A program made the translations under genes and the position numbers. A model generated the notes under the pieces. That model made no database searches. It worked only from the letters and a program-made list of their open reading frames with translations, and was not told the origin of the DNA. Below, piece after piece: positions 25,196 through 34,168 of a DNA stretch of 64,000 bases (position 1 is the stretch's first letter; the number at the start of each line of letters is the position of its first letter). Source of the stretch: Streptomyces fradiae (GTDB lineage: Bacteria; Actinomycetota; Actinomycetes; Streptomycetales; Streptomycetaceae); assembly GCF_041270065.1 (NCBI RefSeq), contig NZ_CP065958.1, forward strand, positions 186,001 to 250,000, read 5' to 3'.

Positions 25196-26593
25196 ATGAC
25201 CTTCCTGAGCAGAGCCGGTACGGCGCTGGTGGCGGTCCTGACGGCGGCGGCCTGCGCCGTCTCGGCGCCCGGCGCGGCCCGGGACACCGGGGGCGCGGGC
25301 GGCCCCGCGGCGGCCGGCCCGCCCGCGCTGACCGGCCACCGCCCGTGCCCCGGGCAGCCGGACCTGACCTGCGCCGACCTGACCGTGCCGCTCGACCGCA
25401 GCGGCGCCGTGCCCGGCACGCTCACCCTGCGAACGGCGCTGTACGGGCCGGCCGACGCGCCCCGCGGCACGCTGCTCTTCCTCACCGGCGGTCCGGGCCA
25501 GCCCGGTGTGCCGTTCGTGGAGCGGATCCGCTCCCGGCTGCCCAAGGCCCTCGCCGCGTACCGTCTGGTGATGATCGACCAGCGCGGCACCGGCGGCACC
25601 GCCGTCGACTGCCCCGCGCTGCAGAAGGAGGTCGGCAGCAGCGACACCGTCGCCCCGAGCCCGGGCGCCGTGACCGCCTGCGCCGACGTCCTCGGCCCGC
25701 GCCGCGGCCTCTACACCACCGCCGACACGGTCGCCGACCTGGAAGACCTGCGGCGGGCGCTCGGCGTGCCGTCCTGGACCCTCGACGGGGTCTCGTACGG
25801 CACGTTCACCGCCGGGCAGTACGCGCTGACGCATCCGCGGCGGGTGCGCCGCCTTGTCCTGGACTCGGTGGTGCCGCTCGACGGCGCGGGCGTGCTGTAC
25901 GAGGCGTCGTTCGCCCGCTCCGGCGAGGTGCTGCGCACGGCCTGCCGCGAACAGCGATGCGGCTTCGACCCGGCGGCGGACCTGGCAAAGGTGGTCCGGC
26001 GGGACGGCAACGGCGTCGGGGTGTTCAACCTGCTGGTCCTGGCGAGCATCATCGACCCGAAGCTGAACGACCCCCGTTTCGGCATCCTGTCCGCCCTGCA
26101 CGCCTCGGCGCGCGGCGACCGGGCCCGCCTCGACGGCCTGGTGGCCGGCTTCGCCGAGTCCTCCGGCGAGCCGCCGGAGGAGTTCAGCTCCGGCCTGCAC
26201 GCGGCGACCCTGTGCGCCGACTCGCGCTGGCCGTGGGGCGATTCCTCCGCGCCGGCCGAGGGCCGCGAGCAGGCCCTGCGACGGGCGCTGGCCCGGATCC
26301 GCCCGGCCGACGTATGGCCGTTCCAGCGCGACACCGCCGCCGCCCAGGGCATCCCACGCACCTGCCTCCCCTGGCCCTCCACCCGCCCCAACCGCCCCGC
26401 CCCGGGCCACACCCTGACGATGCCGGTCCTGCTGCTCGCCGGCGACCGCGACCTGTCGACCCCGCTCGACTGGGCCAGGGCCGTCGCCGCCGCCAACCCG
26501 ACGGCGGAGCTCACCATCGTCCCGGGCTCGGGCCACTCCACACAGAGCCGTGGCGATGGCGCCGGTGCCGCGGAGGCGTTCCTGCTGCGTTAG
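25196..26593 (+). CDS. secreted alpha/beta hydrolase, S33 tripeptidyl-aminopeptidase-like
   Basis: A 465-residue protein. ATG 25196 opens an export signal (about 1-25, ending AAACAVSAPGAA); a Cys here is near-lipobox but not canonical. The catalytic fold shows LLFLTGGPGQPG (oxyanion loop), MIDQRGTGG, DGVSYGTFTAGQYA (nucleophile Ser), AGDRDLSTP (Asp) and GSGHST (His). The arrangement and the C-terminal TAP-like part match Streptomyces secreted tripeptidyl aminopeptidases and related hydrolases. The substrate is unproven. Cys residues in the cap suggest disulphides. Confidence 0.87.
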   Translation: MTFLSRAGTALVAVLTAAACAVSAPGAARDTGGAGGPAAAGPPALTGHRPCPGQPDLTCADLTVPLDRSGAVPGTLTLRTALYGPADAPRGTLLFLTGGPGQPGVPFVERIRSRLPKALAAYRLVMIDQRGTGGTAVDCPALQKEVGSSDTVAPSPGAVTACADVLGPRRGLYTTADTVADLEDLRRALGVPSWTLDGVSYGTFTAGQYALTHPRRVRRLVLDSVVPLDGAGVLYEASFARSGEVLRTACREQRCGFDPAADLAKVVRRDGNGVGVFNLLVLASIIDPKLNDPRFGILSALHASARGDRARLDGLVAGFAESSGEPPEEFSSGLHAATLCADSRWPWGDSSAPAEGREQALRRALARIRPADVWPFQRDTAAAQGIPRTCLPWPSTRPNRPAPGHTLTMPVLLLAGDRDLSTPLDWARAVAAANPTAELTIVPGSGHSTQSRGDGAGAAEAFLLR

Positions 26594-26633
26594 CGGCCGG
26601 GGCACTGTCAGAGGCGTGTGTCAGAGTCTGGGC

Positions 26634-27551
26634 ATGCTCGAGATCGTGGTGAAGACGGAGAACGGGGAGCGGCACGTCGGTGTGTCCGCCGAGGAGCTGG
26701 CAGCGCTGGTCCGGCGGATCGGTGGTGCCGGTGACCGGTTCCTGGTGGTCCAGCGGATACCCGACCTGCCCGACGTGTTCGCCCAGGTGTGGCACGAGGC
26801 CGGTGGCGACTACACGCTGGAGTACCGCGACGGTGCCGCCGACCGGCACTTCCAGGCGACGGTCGAGGAGCCCGGGGCCGTGAGCGCGGCCGCGGCCGGC
26901 TGGGCCCGCCAGGAGCCCGGCTGGGACGACGGTCCGGCCTGGTCGCTCCTCGATCTGGGCCCCGTCCGCGAGGCGCCGCAGCTCGACCTCGGCGAGGACG
27001 AGCGCGCGGAACTCGAACGGCGGGTGCGTGAGGTGCTGGTCGGCGGCTACGCCTCGCGTGCCGAACTTGCCGAGCTCGCCGAGGACTACCTGGTCACCGG
27101 TGACCGTCGGCCCGTCTCGCGCGAGCAGGCCCAGGCGCTGGCCGACCGGCTGTGGCTGGAGCGGGTGGCGGAGCAGGCGACCTGGCAGGGCGAGACGGAC
27201 CCCGAGCGCCTGAGCCGCGCGTTCGCCGCCCTCGAGGACGCCGGAATCACGGCCCGCGAGAACTTCACCTGCTGCCGTGGCTGCGGCCAGTCCGAGATCG
27301 GCGGCGAAAGCGGTCCCGACGCGCGCGGCTTCGTCTACTTCCACACCCAGTGCACGGACTCCGCCGCGGCCGGCCACGGCCTTACGCTCCTCTACGGCGG
27401 CTTCGACGGCTCGTCCGAGACCACCGCGGCCATCGGTCAGGAGGTCGTGGCCGCACTCGAAGCGGTCGGTCTCCGCACCGACTGGGACCACGACCCCGGC
27501 CGGGCCATCACGGTGACACCCCTGGACTGGTGCCGCCGCCTGGTCGGCTAG
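26634..27551 (+). CDS. DUF6891-like protein
   Basis: A 305-residue cytosolic protein. The C-terminal part (about 150-300) resembles DUF6891: a helical LADRLWLERVAEQATW segment, then ENFTCCRGCGQSEIG with closely spaced Cys, ARGFVYFHTQCTDSAA and a final beta strand set. The N-terminal part (1-100) is a separate unrecognised domain. The Cys cluster might bind metal, but only one CxxC-like pair is seen. The stop codon lies at the left edge of the insertion sequence, so the element inserted just after this gene. Confidence 0.75.
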   Translation: MLEIVVKTENGERHVGVSAEELAALVRRIGGAGDRFLVVQRIPDLPDVFAQVWHEAGGDYTLEYRDGAADRHFQATVEEPGAVSAAAAGWARQEPGWDDGPAWSLLDLGPVREAPQLDLGEDERAELERRVREVLVGGYASRAELAELAEDYLVTGDRRPVSREQAQALADRLWLERVAEQATWQGETDPERLSRAFAALEDAGITARENFTCCRGCGQSEIGGESGPDARGFVYFHTQCTDSAAAGHGLTLLYGGFDGSSETTAAIGQEVVAALEAVGLRTDWDHDPGRAITVTPLDWCRRLVG

Positions 27552-27699
27552 GAGCCTGGGTCGGCAACGGGCATCTGGCCGGGTGGGTGTGATCGCCGGT
27601 TGCCGGGTGTTTGGCCGGTCCTGTGTGCCGGTGGCGGGTGATCGGGCTTGCCGCCGGGCGACCGGCTCGGCTGGGGCCGATCGGCCCGGCCTGGGTCAT

Positions 27700-28847
27700 T
27701 CAGGCGATCGCGGCGGCGAGAGCGTCGGGTCCGGTGTGGCGGAAGATCTTGCGGAGGTTGTGGCAGGCGGCCAGCAGTTGCCACTCGCCTCGGGCGCCGT
27801 CCTCGCCGCGCAGGAGGAGCTGGCGGCCGTTCTGGCAGGTCATGATCTGGCCGAAGACGGGGTCGACGATGGCCTTGCGGCGGCTGTAGGCCTTCCGGCC
27901 GGGCCTGGTCCGCAGTTTGCGGGCCATGCGCTCCTTCAGGCTCGCATCCTTGGGGATGCGTCCGCGGGGTGCGGGCGGGACGTGCTCGTCGTGGCCGAGT
28001 CGGCCGGTGGCCATGAACGTGTTGGTGCCGCAGGACAGTTGGCGGTCCCTGGCGGCTTCGAGGTTCGCATCGGAGCAGTACCCGGCGTCCACGAGGGCCT
28101 GCTTGGGGTGAGTGCCGGTGTTGGCGGCGGACTGGTCGAGCATGCTCGTGTAGTTCGGTGCGTCGGAGGCGCAGGTCGTCACGTCGGCGGCGGTGATGAT
28201 CTGGTGCTGCTCGTCGACGACGGCCTGGGCGTTGTACGCCTGGATGTAGGCGCCGTCGCTGTTCTTCATGATCCGCGAATCGGGATCGGTGAAGTTGGCC
28301 TGGCTCTTCGGCTTCGGGCGGGCCCTGGCGGCAGCCTTCTCGCCGGCGTCGATGACGGCCTGCTCGTCGCTGGTGCCTGCGCGTGCCTGGGCGGCGCCGC
28401 TCGCCTCGGCATCGGCCAGCAGGGCGGCGGCCGTGGCCTCCAGGGCGGCGATTTCAGCCTCGCTCCGTTCCTCCTTGTCTATGAGCCGGCCGTAGCTCAT
28501 CGCCTTGTGCTTGGAGGCGTTGACCTCCAGCTTCGTGCCGTCCAGAGCGACATAGGCAGGCGCACCATGAGCCTGGGTTCGTATGGCGGGTAGCCGCGCT
28601 TTTCGGTGTAGTCGGCCAGGATCGAGGACAGGTCGAGCGCCTCGTCGACCAGGTCGGCGCCGAACCGGGCCAGGTGGTCTTCGGGCAGCCAGTCGTTCAG
28701 CGGCGGAGGCAGGAGCAGCACCTGGCCCGGGTCGAACGCCCGGAACTTCTTGCCCACCGCTGCCGCACGCGCCCGCGGCTGCTCTGGCTCGACCGGCTCG
28801 GCCTCGAACAGCCCCTCCTGGTCACGCATACCGGGATCATCCCGCAT
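27700..28847 (-). pseudogene. IS1182-family transposase, internally deleted and frameshifted
   Basis: The N-terminal piece (28847 to about 28570) reads FDPGQVLLLPPPLNDWLPED and ends at PYEPRLMVRL. Translation then continues only in another frame with VALDGTKLEVNASKHKAMSYGRL, joining the C-terminal piece (28500-27700) that has DPDSRIMKNSDGAYIQAYNAQ and ends QLLAACHNLRKIFRH. The stretch normally lying between (about 60-75 residues, with the first catalytic Asp region) is missing, so the transposase is dead. The remaining coding sequence is otherwise well preserved, implying recent decay. Confidence 0.88.
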
Positions 28848-28897
28848 GAATGATCACGAGACACACGGGGGTTGCCGGCTGCTGAGACACGCTCTTA
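28804..28897. repeat. IS right-end repeat, copy A
   Basis: A 94-bp sequence that matches 29618-29711 in direct orientation with 11 mismatches (about 88%). It covers the transposase start codons and the outer IS end. Its last three bases supply the stop codon of the hydrolase gene. Confidence 0.85.
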
Positions 28898-29527
28898 GCG
28901 GATTGTCACGGACTCCCCGACCGGGATGCGCGCGTACTCGGTGCCGCCCTTGAAGTCCAACCAGCCGTCGAAGTACTCCTGGCCGAGCTCGTTGAGCGTG
29001 GCGTCGTGGATCGGGAACGCCCGCTTCGGCTGCACCGCCTGCACGAAGTCCAGCGCCTCGGAGAGCTTGAGCCAGGGTGCGGCAGCCGGCACGAGCAGAG
29101 TCTCCACCGGCGACGGCGGGACGAACAGTGAGTCGCCCGGGTGGTAGACCGTGCCGTCGACGACGAAACCGACGTTGGCACAGCCGGGCAGGCCGTCGTA
29201 GATCTCGGCGTGTGCCCCGCCCACGACGTCGACGGCGAACCCGGCCGCCGTGAACCGCTGCCCCGCGTCGACGGCGACCGCCGCGCCGCCCAGCTCGGGG
29301 GCCGACTCGATCGCTGCCGACGGCAGGTACACCCGGAACGCGGAGTTGCGCTGACTCGCCGCCACGAGCTTGGCGATGTCGAGGTGGTCGGGGTGCTCGT
29401 GCGTCACCAGCACCTCGTCGACCCCGTCGAGTGCTTCGGCCTCCGAGAACGTCCCCGGGTCGATCACCAGCACCCGGTCGTCCGCCTCCAGGCGCACACA
29501 GGCGTGGCCATACTTGATCAAATGCAT
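28895..29527 (-). CDS. MBL-fold metal-dependent hydrolase
   Basis: A 210-residue protein of the small UlaG-like metallo-beta-lactamase fold. It begins MHLIKYGHACVRLEADDRVL at ATG 29527; a longer in-frame start at 29602 reads through IS-like DNA and is rejected. Motifs: VLVTHEHPDHLD (HxHxDH), GGAHAEIYD, YHPGDSLFV (metal Asp) and FPIHDA (final His). The stop codon falls in the IS end repeat, so the natural C-terminus may have been altered. The gene sits between two copies of the same IS end, suggesting it was carried in or trapped by IS activity. The substrate is unknown. Confidence 0.87.
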   Translation of the reverse strand: MHLIKYGHACVRLEADDRVLVIDPGTFSEAEALDGVDEVLVTHEHPDHLDIAKLVAASQRNSAFRVYLPSAAIESAPELGGAAVAVDAGQRFTAAGFAVDVVGGAHAEIYDGLPGCANVGFVVDGTVYHPGDSLFVPPSPVETLLVPAAAPWLKLSEALDFVQAVQPKRAFPIHDATLNELGQEYFDGWLDFKGGTEYARIPVGESVTIR

Positions 29528-29617
29528 GCGCCCACTATGGCAGGGACGGTCGAAGGCAGGGCCCTGTTCGATCAGGCTGTGTAGGAGATCAGAGTGTTCC
29601 ACAGCGTGACAACCAGG

Positions 29618-29711
29618 TCGAACAGCCCGTCCCCATCACGCATACCGGGATCATCCAGCATGAATGACCACAAGACACACGCGGGTTGCCGGTTACTGAG
29701 ACACGCTCCTA
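29618..29711. repeat. IS right-end repeat, copy B (remnant)
   Basis: A 94-bp partner of 28804-28897. On the minus strand it still begins a transposase-like reading frame (MLDDPGMRDGDGLF) that quickly runs into a stop. It marks a second, mostly lost IS copy. The adjoining 29528-29617 holds nothing recognisable. Confidence 0.8.
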
Positions 29712-29746
29712 GGGACCGACCGTCGAGCATCTAACCTGTGAGACCG

Positions 29747-31141
29747 TCACCCCGAGGGGCGGGGGCAGGGCGGCAGGGCCGGGTGGTCGCGGGTGCGGAC
29801 GGCGGGGAGCCAGGCCGTGGCGGGCGGGCTCGCGTGCGGGAGGCGGATCCGTAGCCAGACGGAGGAGCGGTGGTCCTCCTCGTCGATGATCGGCTGTCCG
29901 TCGGGGAGTCGGCAGTCGGCGGCGAGGAGGTCGCCGTGCCACACCCGGGCGGGGACGACGTTCTCGGCGGTGTACGGGCGCCGCGGGTCGATGGCCAGGC
30001 CGAGGCTGCACTCGGGGATGCGCTCGGGGCGTTCGCGGCAGCCGCGGTCCGCGTTGAACACCTGGACCCGGGCGGGGCCGTCGTCGGTGGCGTCACGGCC
30101 GGTGTACGACCAGACGGCGCCGCCGACGGCCGTGCAGACGGCGAGCGCGAGGAGCGCGGCGCGCAGCACGCGCCGCCGCCGGGGCCGCGCGGGGCGGCCG
30201 GCGGTGATGCGGGCGAGGAGGCGTTCGGCGGTGTGCGGGGCGCGGGCTTCATGGCTGGGCGCGAGGCAGTCGGTGGCGAGGGCGCGCCAGAACTCCGGGA
30301 CGGCCGGGTCGAGCCGGAGGGCGGTGCGCCCGGCGGCATACTCCTGCACGGCGGCGCCGCGGGCGGTCGGGGTGGCGCCGGGGAAGGGGCGGGCGCCGCC
30401 GGTGAACACCTCGTGGACGACGATGCCGAGGGCCCAGATGTCGGCGGTGGGCCGGATGCGGACGCCCTGTTCGCCGAGGGGTTCGCGCCAGCGTTCGGGC
30501 GGCAGGTAGTCGAGGGTGCCCATGGGCGGGGCGTAGCCGTGGGTGCCGGAGAGTTCGACGGCGAAGCCGAAGTCGGAGAGCCGGACCTCTCCGTCGGTGC
30601 CGATGAGGATGTTCTCGGGCTTGAGATCGGCGTGCACCCAGCCGGCCGCGTGGAGGTGGGCGAGGCCCTGGCAGATGCCGGTGATCAGACGGGCGGCCTC
30701 GGCGGCGCCGACCGGGGTGGCCAGGCGTTCGCGGAGGCTGCACCGGGCGCGTTCCATGACGAGGACGATCGCCCCGTCCAGGGCGGGGCGGTCGGGGGCG
30801 GCCAGGACGAGGGAGCCGAGCAGCCGGACCAGCCGGGGGTGGCCGGTGGCGCGGGCGAGTTCGACCTCGCGGTGGGCGGCCTCGGCCACGTTGCGGGCCT
30901 GGCGCGGGGCGAGTCCGGCGGTCGGCATCACCTTGAGGGCGACCGACGGCGCGTCGGCCCCCTCCTCCGCCCCGGCTTCGGCCGGGTGCGCGGCGTAGAC
31001 GGTGGCCCAGGCCCCGGTGCCGAGGGGCTCGTCGACGATCCAGTCCCCCACCCGGTGGCCCGGGGGCAGGAGTTCCGGCCCGTCGCTGTCCCAGGTGCCG
31101 CTCGCGGCGGGCTCGTACGGCATCGGTGTCGTCGGCGGCAT
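29747..31141 (-). CDS. membrane Ser/Thr protein kinase
   Basis: A 464-residue kinase. The domain spans about 30-310: glycine loop LGTGAWATVYA (40-50), Lys70 in VALKVM, catalytic loop HADLKPEN (170-177) and DFG (190-192). The loop reads HAD rather than HRD, so it is a non-RD kinase, which often means activation-loop phosphorylation is not required. A basic stretch then a TM helix (about 322-342) leads to an extracytoplasmic tail of about 120 residues with four Cys. It starts 6 nt after the FHA gene and is co-transcribed with it, so the FHA protein is the likely substrate or partner. Confidence 0.92.
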   Translation of the reverse strand: MPPTTPMPYEPAASGTWDSDGPELLPPGHRVGDWIVDEPLGTGAWATVYAAHPAEAGAEEGADAPSVALKVMPTAGLAPRQARNVAEAAHREVELARATGHPRLVRLLGSLVLAAPDRPALDGAIVLVMERARCSLRERLATPVGAAEAARLITGICQGLAHLHAAGWVHADLKPENILIGTDGEVRLSDFGFAVELSGTHGYAPPMGTLDYLPPERWREPLGEQGVRIRPTADIWALGIVVHEVFTGGARPFPGATPTARGAAVQEYAAGRTALRLDPAVPEFWRALATDCLAPSHEARAPHTAERLLARITAGRPARPRRRRVLRAALLALAVCTAVGGAVWSYTGRDATDDGPARVQVFNADRGCRERPERIPECSLGLAIDPRRPYTAENVVPARVWHGDLLAADCRLPDGQPIIDEEDHRSSVWLRIRLPHASPPATAWLPAVRTRDHPALPPCPRPSG

Positions 31142-31147
31142 CGTGCC

Positions 31148-31933
31148 TCAGCCCCGCGCCTCGGGCGGCTGCTGCTCGGGTCGGGGCGGCAGGAGCGCCA
31201 GGTGCTCCTCCGTGACGATCCCGAACTTCAGCGCGAGCCCGACGACCGCCTCCCGTTTGCCGTTGCGGCGGTCGGCACGGCCGGCCGCGTCCGGGCCGGG
31301 GGCGCCGATGCGCAGCTTCTCGTCGGCGAGGTAGTCGATGTGCGCGCTGACCGCGCGGGCGGTGAGCGGGGTGCGGGCGGCGGCGTGTCCGCGCAGCCGT
31401 TCGACGACCTGCGGGGTGGTGGGCACGGCAACCGGTGAGCTGTCGCGGAGCCAGGGCTCGCAGAGCGCGACGAGGACGAGGAAGTACGTGGCGGTCTCGT
31501 CGAGCGAGTACGCGGTGAGGGTACGGCTCTCCCAGGAGCCGCCCGCCGCGTGCGGGTCCAGATACACGTGGTCGGGGGCGAACACCTGGAAGGAGAGCGG
31601 GGTTTCGCGGCGCGAGGGCAGCACCACGCGGGAGAACTCGAAGGGGATGGGCGCGCCGAGGCGGCGCGGCGGGACGCGCAGGTACTCGCCGGCGCCCTCG
31701 GGGTTCTCGACCAGATAGCCGTGGGTGGCGCTGAGGTTGCTGAGCTGCCAGTGGTCGTCGGTGGCGCGGATCTCCCCGGCGAGGCGCGACACCGCCTCGT
31801 CGGCGAGCCGGAGTTCGACCGGTGTGGTCGCGGATCCGCGCCCGAACCGCACCCGTTCCCCCGGTCCGAGCCGCAGGGTCACGGCCGTTCCGCCGCCGTT
31901 GCCCTCCGGTAAGTGGACGACGATCCCGCTCAC
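31148..31933 (-). CDS. FHA-domain protein
   Basis: A 261-residue protein. GTG 31933 follows GGGAG. Residues 20-80 show the FHA phospho-Thr-binding pattern: VRFGRGSATTPVEL, then AVSRLAGEIRATDDHWQLSNLSATHGYLVENP. The C-terminal part (about 120-245) contains a helical region with TAYSLDETATYFLVLVAL and AVVGLALKFGIVTEEHLALL that looks like a winged-helix-type or vWA-unrelated regulatory domain. It lies directly upstream of the kinase gene in one operon. The 31934-32083 gap is its promoter region; no hairpin stands out there. Confidence 0.85.
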   Translation of the reverse strand: MSGIVVHLPEGNGGGTAVTLRLGPGERVRFGRGSATTPVELRLADEAVSRLAGEIRATDDHWQLSNLSATHGYLVENPEGAGEYLRVPPRRLGAPIPFEFSRVVLPSRRETPLSFQVFAPDHVYLDPHAAGGSWESRTLTAYSLDETATYFLVLVALCEPWLRDSSPVAVPTTPQVVERLRGHAAARTPLTARAVSAHIDYLADEKLRIGAPGPDAAGRADRRNGKREAVVGLALKFGIVTEEHLALLPPRPEQQPPEARG

Positions 31934-32083
31934 CGCACCGCTCCCCCGTCCCGCGCGCCGATGGTTGCCCGAACACGGCGAACGTTACCGCCTGCGCACG
32001 GAGATTCACCGCGTGGCATCGGCCACTTCGGCGGCGCACGCGGGGCGGTGGGGGCGCGGGGTGGTGGTGTGCCCGGTTTCGGG

Positions 32084-34135
32084 TCAGGGTGCGGCGGCTC
32101 CCGAGCGCAGGGGCGCGAGGCGCCGGTCGCCGAAGCCGGTCCAGGGCAACCAGCCGCCGGAGGGCCGTTCCTGGACGCGGGTGCGGATCCGTCCGTCGGT
32201 GGTGACGGCGAAGACATGGATCCGGCCGGTGGTGTCGGCGGCGGCCGACGGTGTCGCGGCGAGGGCGACGCCCGGTTCGCCGAAGTCCTCGCCGAAGGTG
32301 CCGCCCGGGTCCCAGCCGCCGCCGGGGGCGGTCTGCCAGCGGTGGGCGAGGCGTTCGCCGCCGGGGGCGGGGGCGAGGGCTTCGAGGCGCCCGTCGGCGC
32401 TCGGTACGAGCAGCGGGGCGCCGTCGGACCAGCCGAGCAGCGGCTGCCAGGCGTCCCAGCCGCCGCTGGGCACCGACTGGCGGCGGTGGAAGGCGCCCGT
32501 CCCGGAGGGGGCGATCGCGGTGACGGTCAGCCGGCCGCTGCCGTCGCGGGCGAGCCGGGGCGCGGCGCCCGCGGCGGTGCCGAAGGTGTTCCAGGCGGAC
32601 CAGGTGCCGCCGGGCGACTCCTGCCAGCGGTGGAGCAGCGCCGTACCGCCGGGGGCGAGGACGAAGGCTTCGAGGCGCCCGTCGGCGTTGGCGGCGACCA
32701 CGGGCGGGGCGCCCGCCGGGCCGCCGAAGCCCGCGTCCCACGGGTCCCAGCCGAGGGAGCCGGGCGAGCTCTGGCGGCGGCGGGCGATCAGGGTGCCGCC
32801 GGGGGCGAGCGCGAACGCCTCCAGGCGGCCGAGGGCGTCGCGGGCGACGGCGGGCGCGGCTCCGGCCGGGCCGCCGAACTCCTCCCAGTCGTACCAGCCG
32901 CCGTCCGGCCGCTGCACCCGGTGGTGCAGATTCGCCCCGCCGGGGGCGAGCGAGAACACCTCCAGGCGTCCGTCGGTGGTGCGGCCGAGGGTGGGCACGG
33001 CCCCGGCAGGGCCGCCGAAGGGCTCCCAGTCCGACCAGGTGTCGGTGGCGGGGTCGAGCTGCACGCGGCGCAGCATCGAGCGGTCGGCGGCGTCGAGGGC
33101 GAACAGGGTGAGCCGGTCCTGCACGTCGAGGGCGGCGGCCGGGTTGTCGGGGCTCTGCCAGGTCGGCGGGGTGTCCTGCCAGCGCAGCGGGGCGATGTGG
33201 AGGCCGTGTTCGAACCAGCCGGCGGCGCTCGCATGGGTCTCGGTGCCGTCGGTGACGACCTCGACGGCGTGCCCGGGGACGTGTCCGGCATAGCCGTCGA
33301 GGGTGAACCGGAGGGGGTCGCGGGAGGCGAGGACGTCAGTGCCCTCGTAGCCGCCGCGTGGGCCGAGGAAGAGGTAGTACCAGCCGTCCCGGGCGACGAC
33401 GAAGGGCGATTCGGTGACGGAGACGCCGTCGGCGGCGGTGGTCGCGTCGGCGAAGGCGGTGCCGGGCGCGCTCCAGTGCCGCAGGTCGGTGGAGCGGCGG
33501 TGGCACACGAGGTGGCGGCCGTCGGGGGCCGAGAGCTCCGTGTAGTACATGACCCATTCCGTGCCGACGCGCAGGACCATGGGGTCGCGGGCGGCGGTGC
33601 CCCGGAACAGCGGGCCTGTGGGGACCCGGGTCCAGGTGAACAGGTCGGTGGAGGTGGCGAGGTTGATCGCGGCGCCGGTGCGGCCGCCGGCCGCGTAGAA
33701 CATCCAGTAGGTGCCGTCCGCCTCGATGACGTGCGGCGCCCAGAGGTGTTCCTCGCCGTGGTACGCCGGGTCGACGGTGAGCGCGTCGGGGTGGCTGGTC
33801 CACGGCCCGTACGGGGTGGGCGCGGAGGCGTGGGCGAAGGCGGTCTCGGCGGCACTGTCGGGTGCCTGGCCGGGCGGTGCGGTGTCGCCGGCGATGCCGA
33901 AGAGGTGCCAGCGGTCGCCCGCGCGGATCAGGGTGTGGTCGTTGAGGTAGCGGCGGCGGTCCGGCGTGGACGGGTCGTAGACGTGGGTGAAGGGGCCGGC
34001 GGCGATCCACTGGTGGGGCGTGTCGGCCGGGGCGGGGGTGGCGGCGGTCGCGGTGGCGGTACGGGCCGGGAGCGGGAGCACGAGGGCTCCCGCTCCGGCC
34101 GTCCGCAGCAGGGTCCGCCTGCTGAGGGGGCGCAT
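32084..34135 (-). CDS. Tat-secreted GH43-like hydrolase with seven-blade PLL-like propeller
   Basis: A 683-residue exported protein. The N-terminus RRTLLRTAGAGALVLPLPA is a Tat signal. Residues about 40-345 form a five-bladed GH43/clan-F-like catalytic fold (WHLFGIAGD, HLWAPHVIEADGTYWMFYA, RDPMVLRVGTEWVMYYTE, SVTESPFVVARDGWYYLFLGP), with Asp and Glu at the expected strand ends. From about 350 come seven repeats of about 47 residues on the pattern DGRLEVF-LAPGG-HR-Q-GGW-W-FGGPAG, i.e. a PLL/PHL-type lectin propeller. It is the last gene of a four-gene operon (33-nt gap from the lysozyme-like gene). The glycan substrate is not known. Confidence 0.82.
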   Translation of the reverse strand: MRPLSRRTLLRTAGAGALVLPLPARTATATAATPAPADTPHQWIAAGPFTHVYDPSTPDRRRYLNDHTLIRAGDRWHLFGIAGDTAPPGQAPDSAAETAFAHASAPTPYGPWTSHPDALTVDPAYHGEEHLWAPHVIEADGTYWMFYAAGGRTGAAINLATSTDLFTWTRVPTGPLFRGTAARDPMVLRVGTEWVMYYTELSAPDGRHLVCHRRSTDLRHWSAPGTAFADATTAADGVSVTESPFVVARDGWYYLFLGPRGGYEGTDVLASRDPLRFTLDGYAGHVPGHAVEVVTDGTETHASAAGWFEHGLHIAPLRWQDTPPTWQSPDNPAAALDVQDRLTLFALDAADRSMLRRVQLDPATDTWSDWEPFGGPAGAVPTLGRTTDGRLEVFSLAPGGANLHHRVQRPDGGWYDWEEFGGPAGAAPAVARDALGRLEAFALAPGGTLIARRRQSSPGSLGWDPWDAGFGGPAGAPPVVAANADGRLEAFVLAPGGTALLHRWQESPGGTWSAWNTFGTAAGAAPRLARDGSGRLTVTAIAPSGTGAFHRRQSVPSGGWDAWQPLLGWSDGAPLLVPSADGRLEALAPAPGGERLAHRWQTAPGGGWDPGGTFGEDFGEPGVALAATPSAAADTTGRIHVFAVTTDGRIRTRVQERPSGGWLPWTGFGDRRLAPLRSGAAAP

Positions 34136-34168
34136 GGCTGTTCTCTGTTCTCCGGAGGGAGGCGGGGC

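Larger units (their letters stand above)
27552..28897 (-). mobile_element. IS1182-like element, degenerate
   Basis: The region carries a broken IS1182-type transposase. The right end (RC: GAGCGTGTCTCAG...CGGCAAC) and the left end GAGCCTGGGTCGGCAAC (27552-27568) share GAGC and CGGCAAC blocks and may be decayed terminal inverted repeats. A second copy of the right end lies at 29618-29711. Boundaries are approximate. Confidence 0.55.

Noticed and set aside
28895..29602. Longer start for the metallo-hydrolase at 29602
   Set aside because: The extra 25 residues come from IS-flanking DNA and have no family similarity; MHLIKYGHACV is the normal family start.
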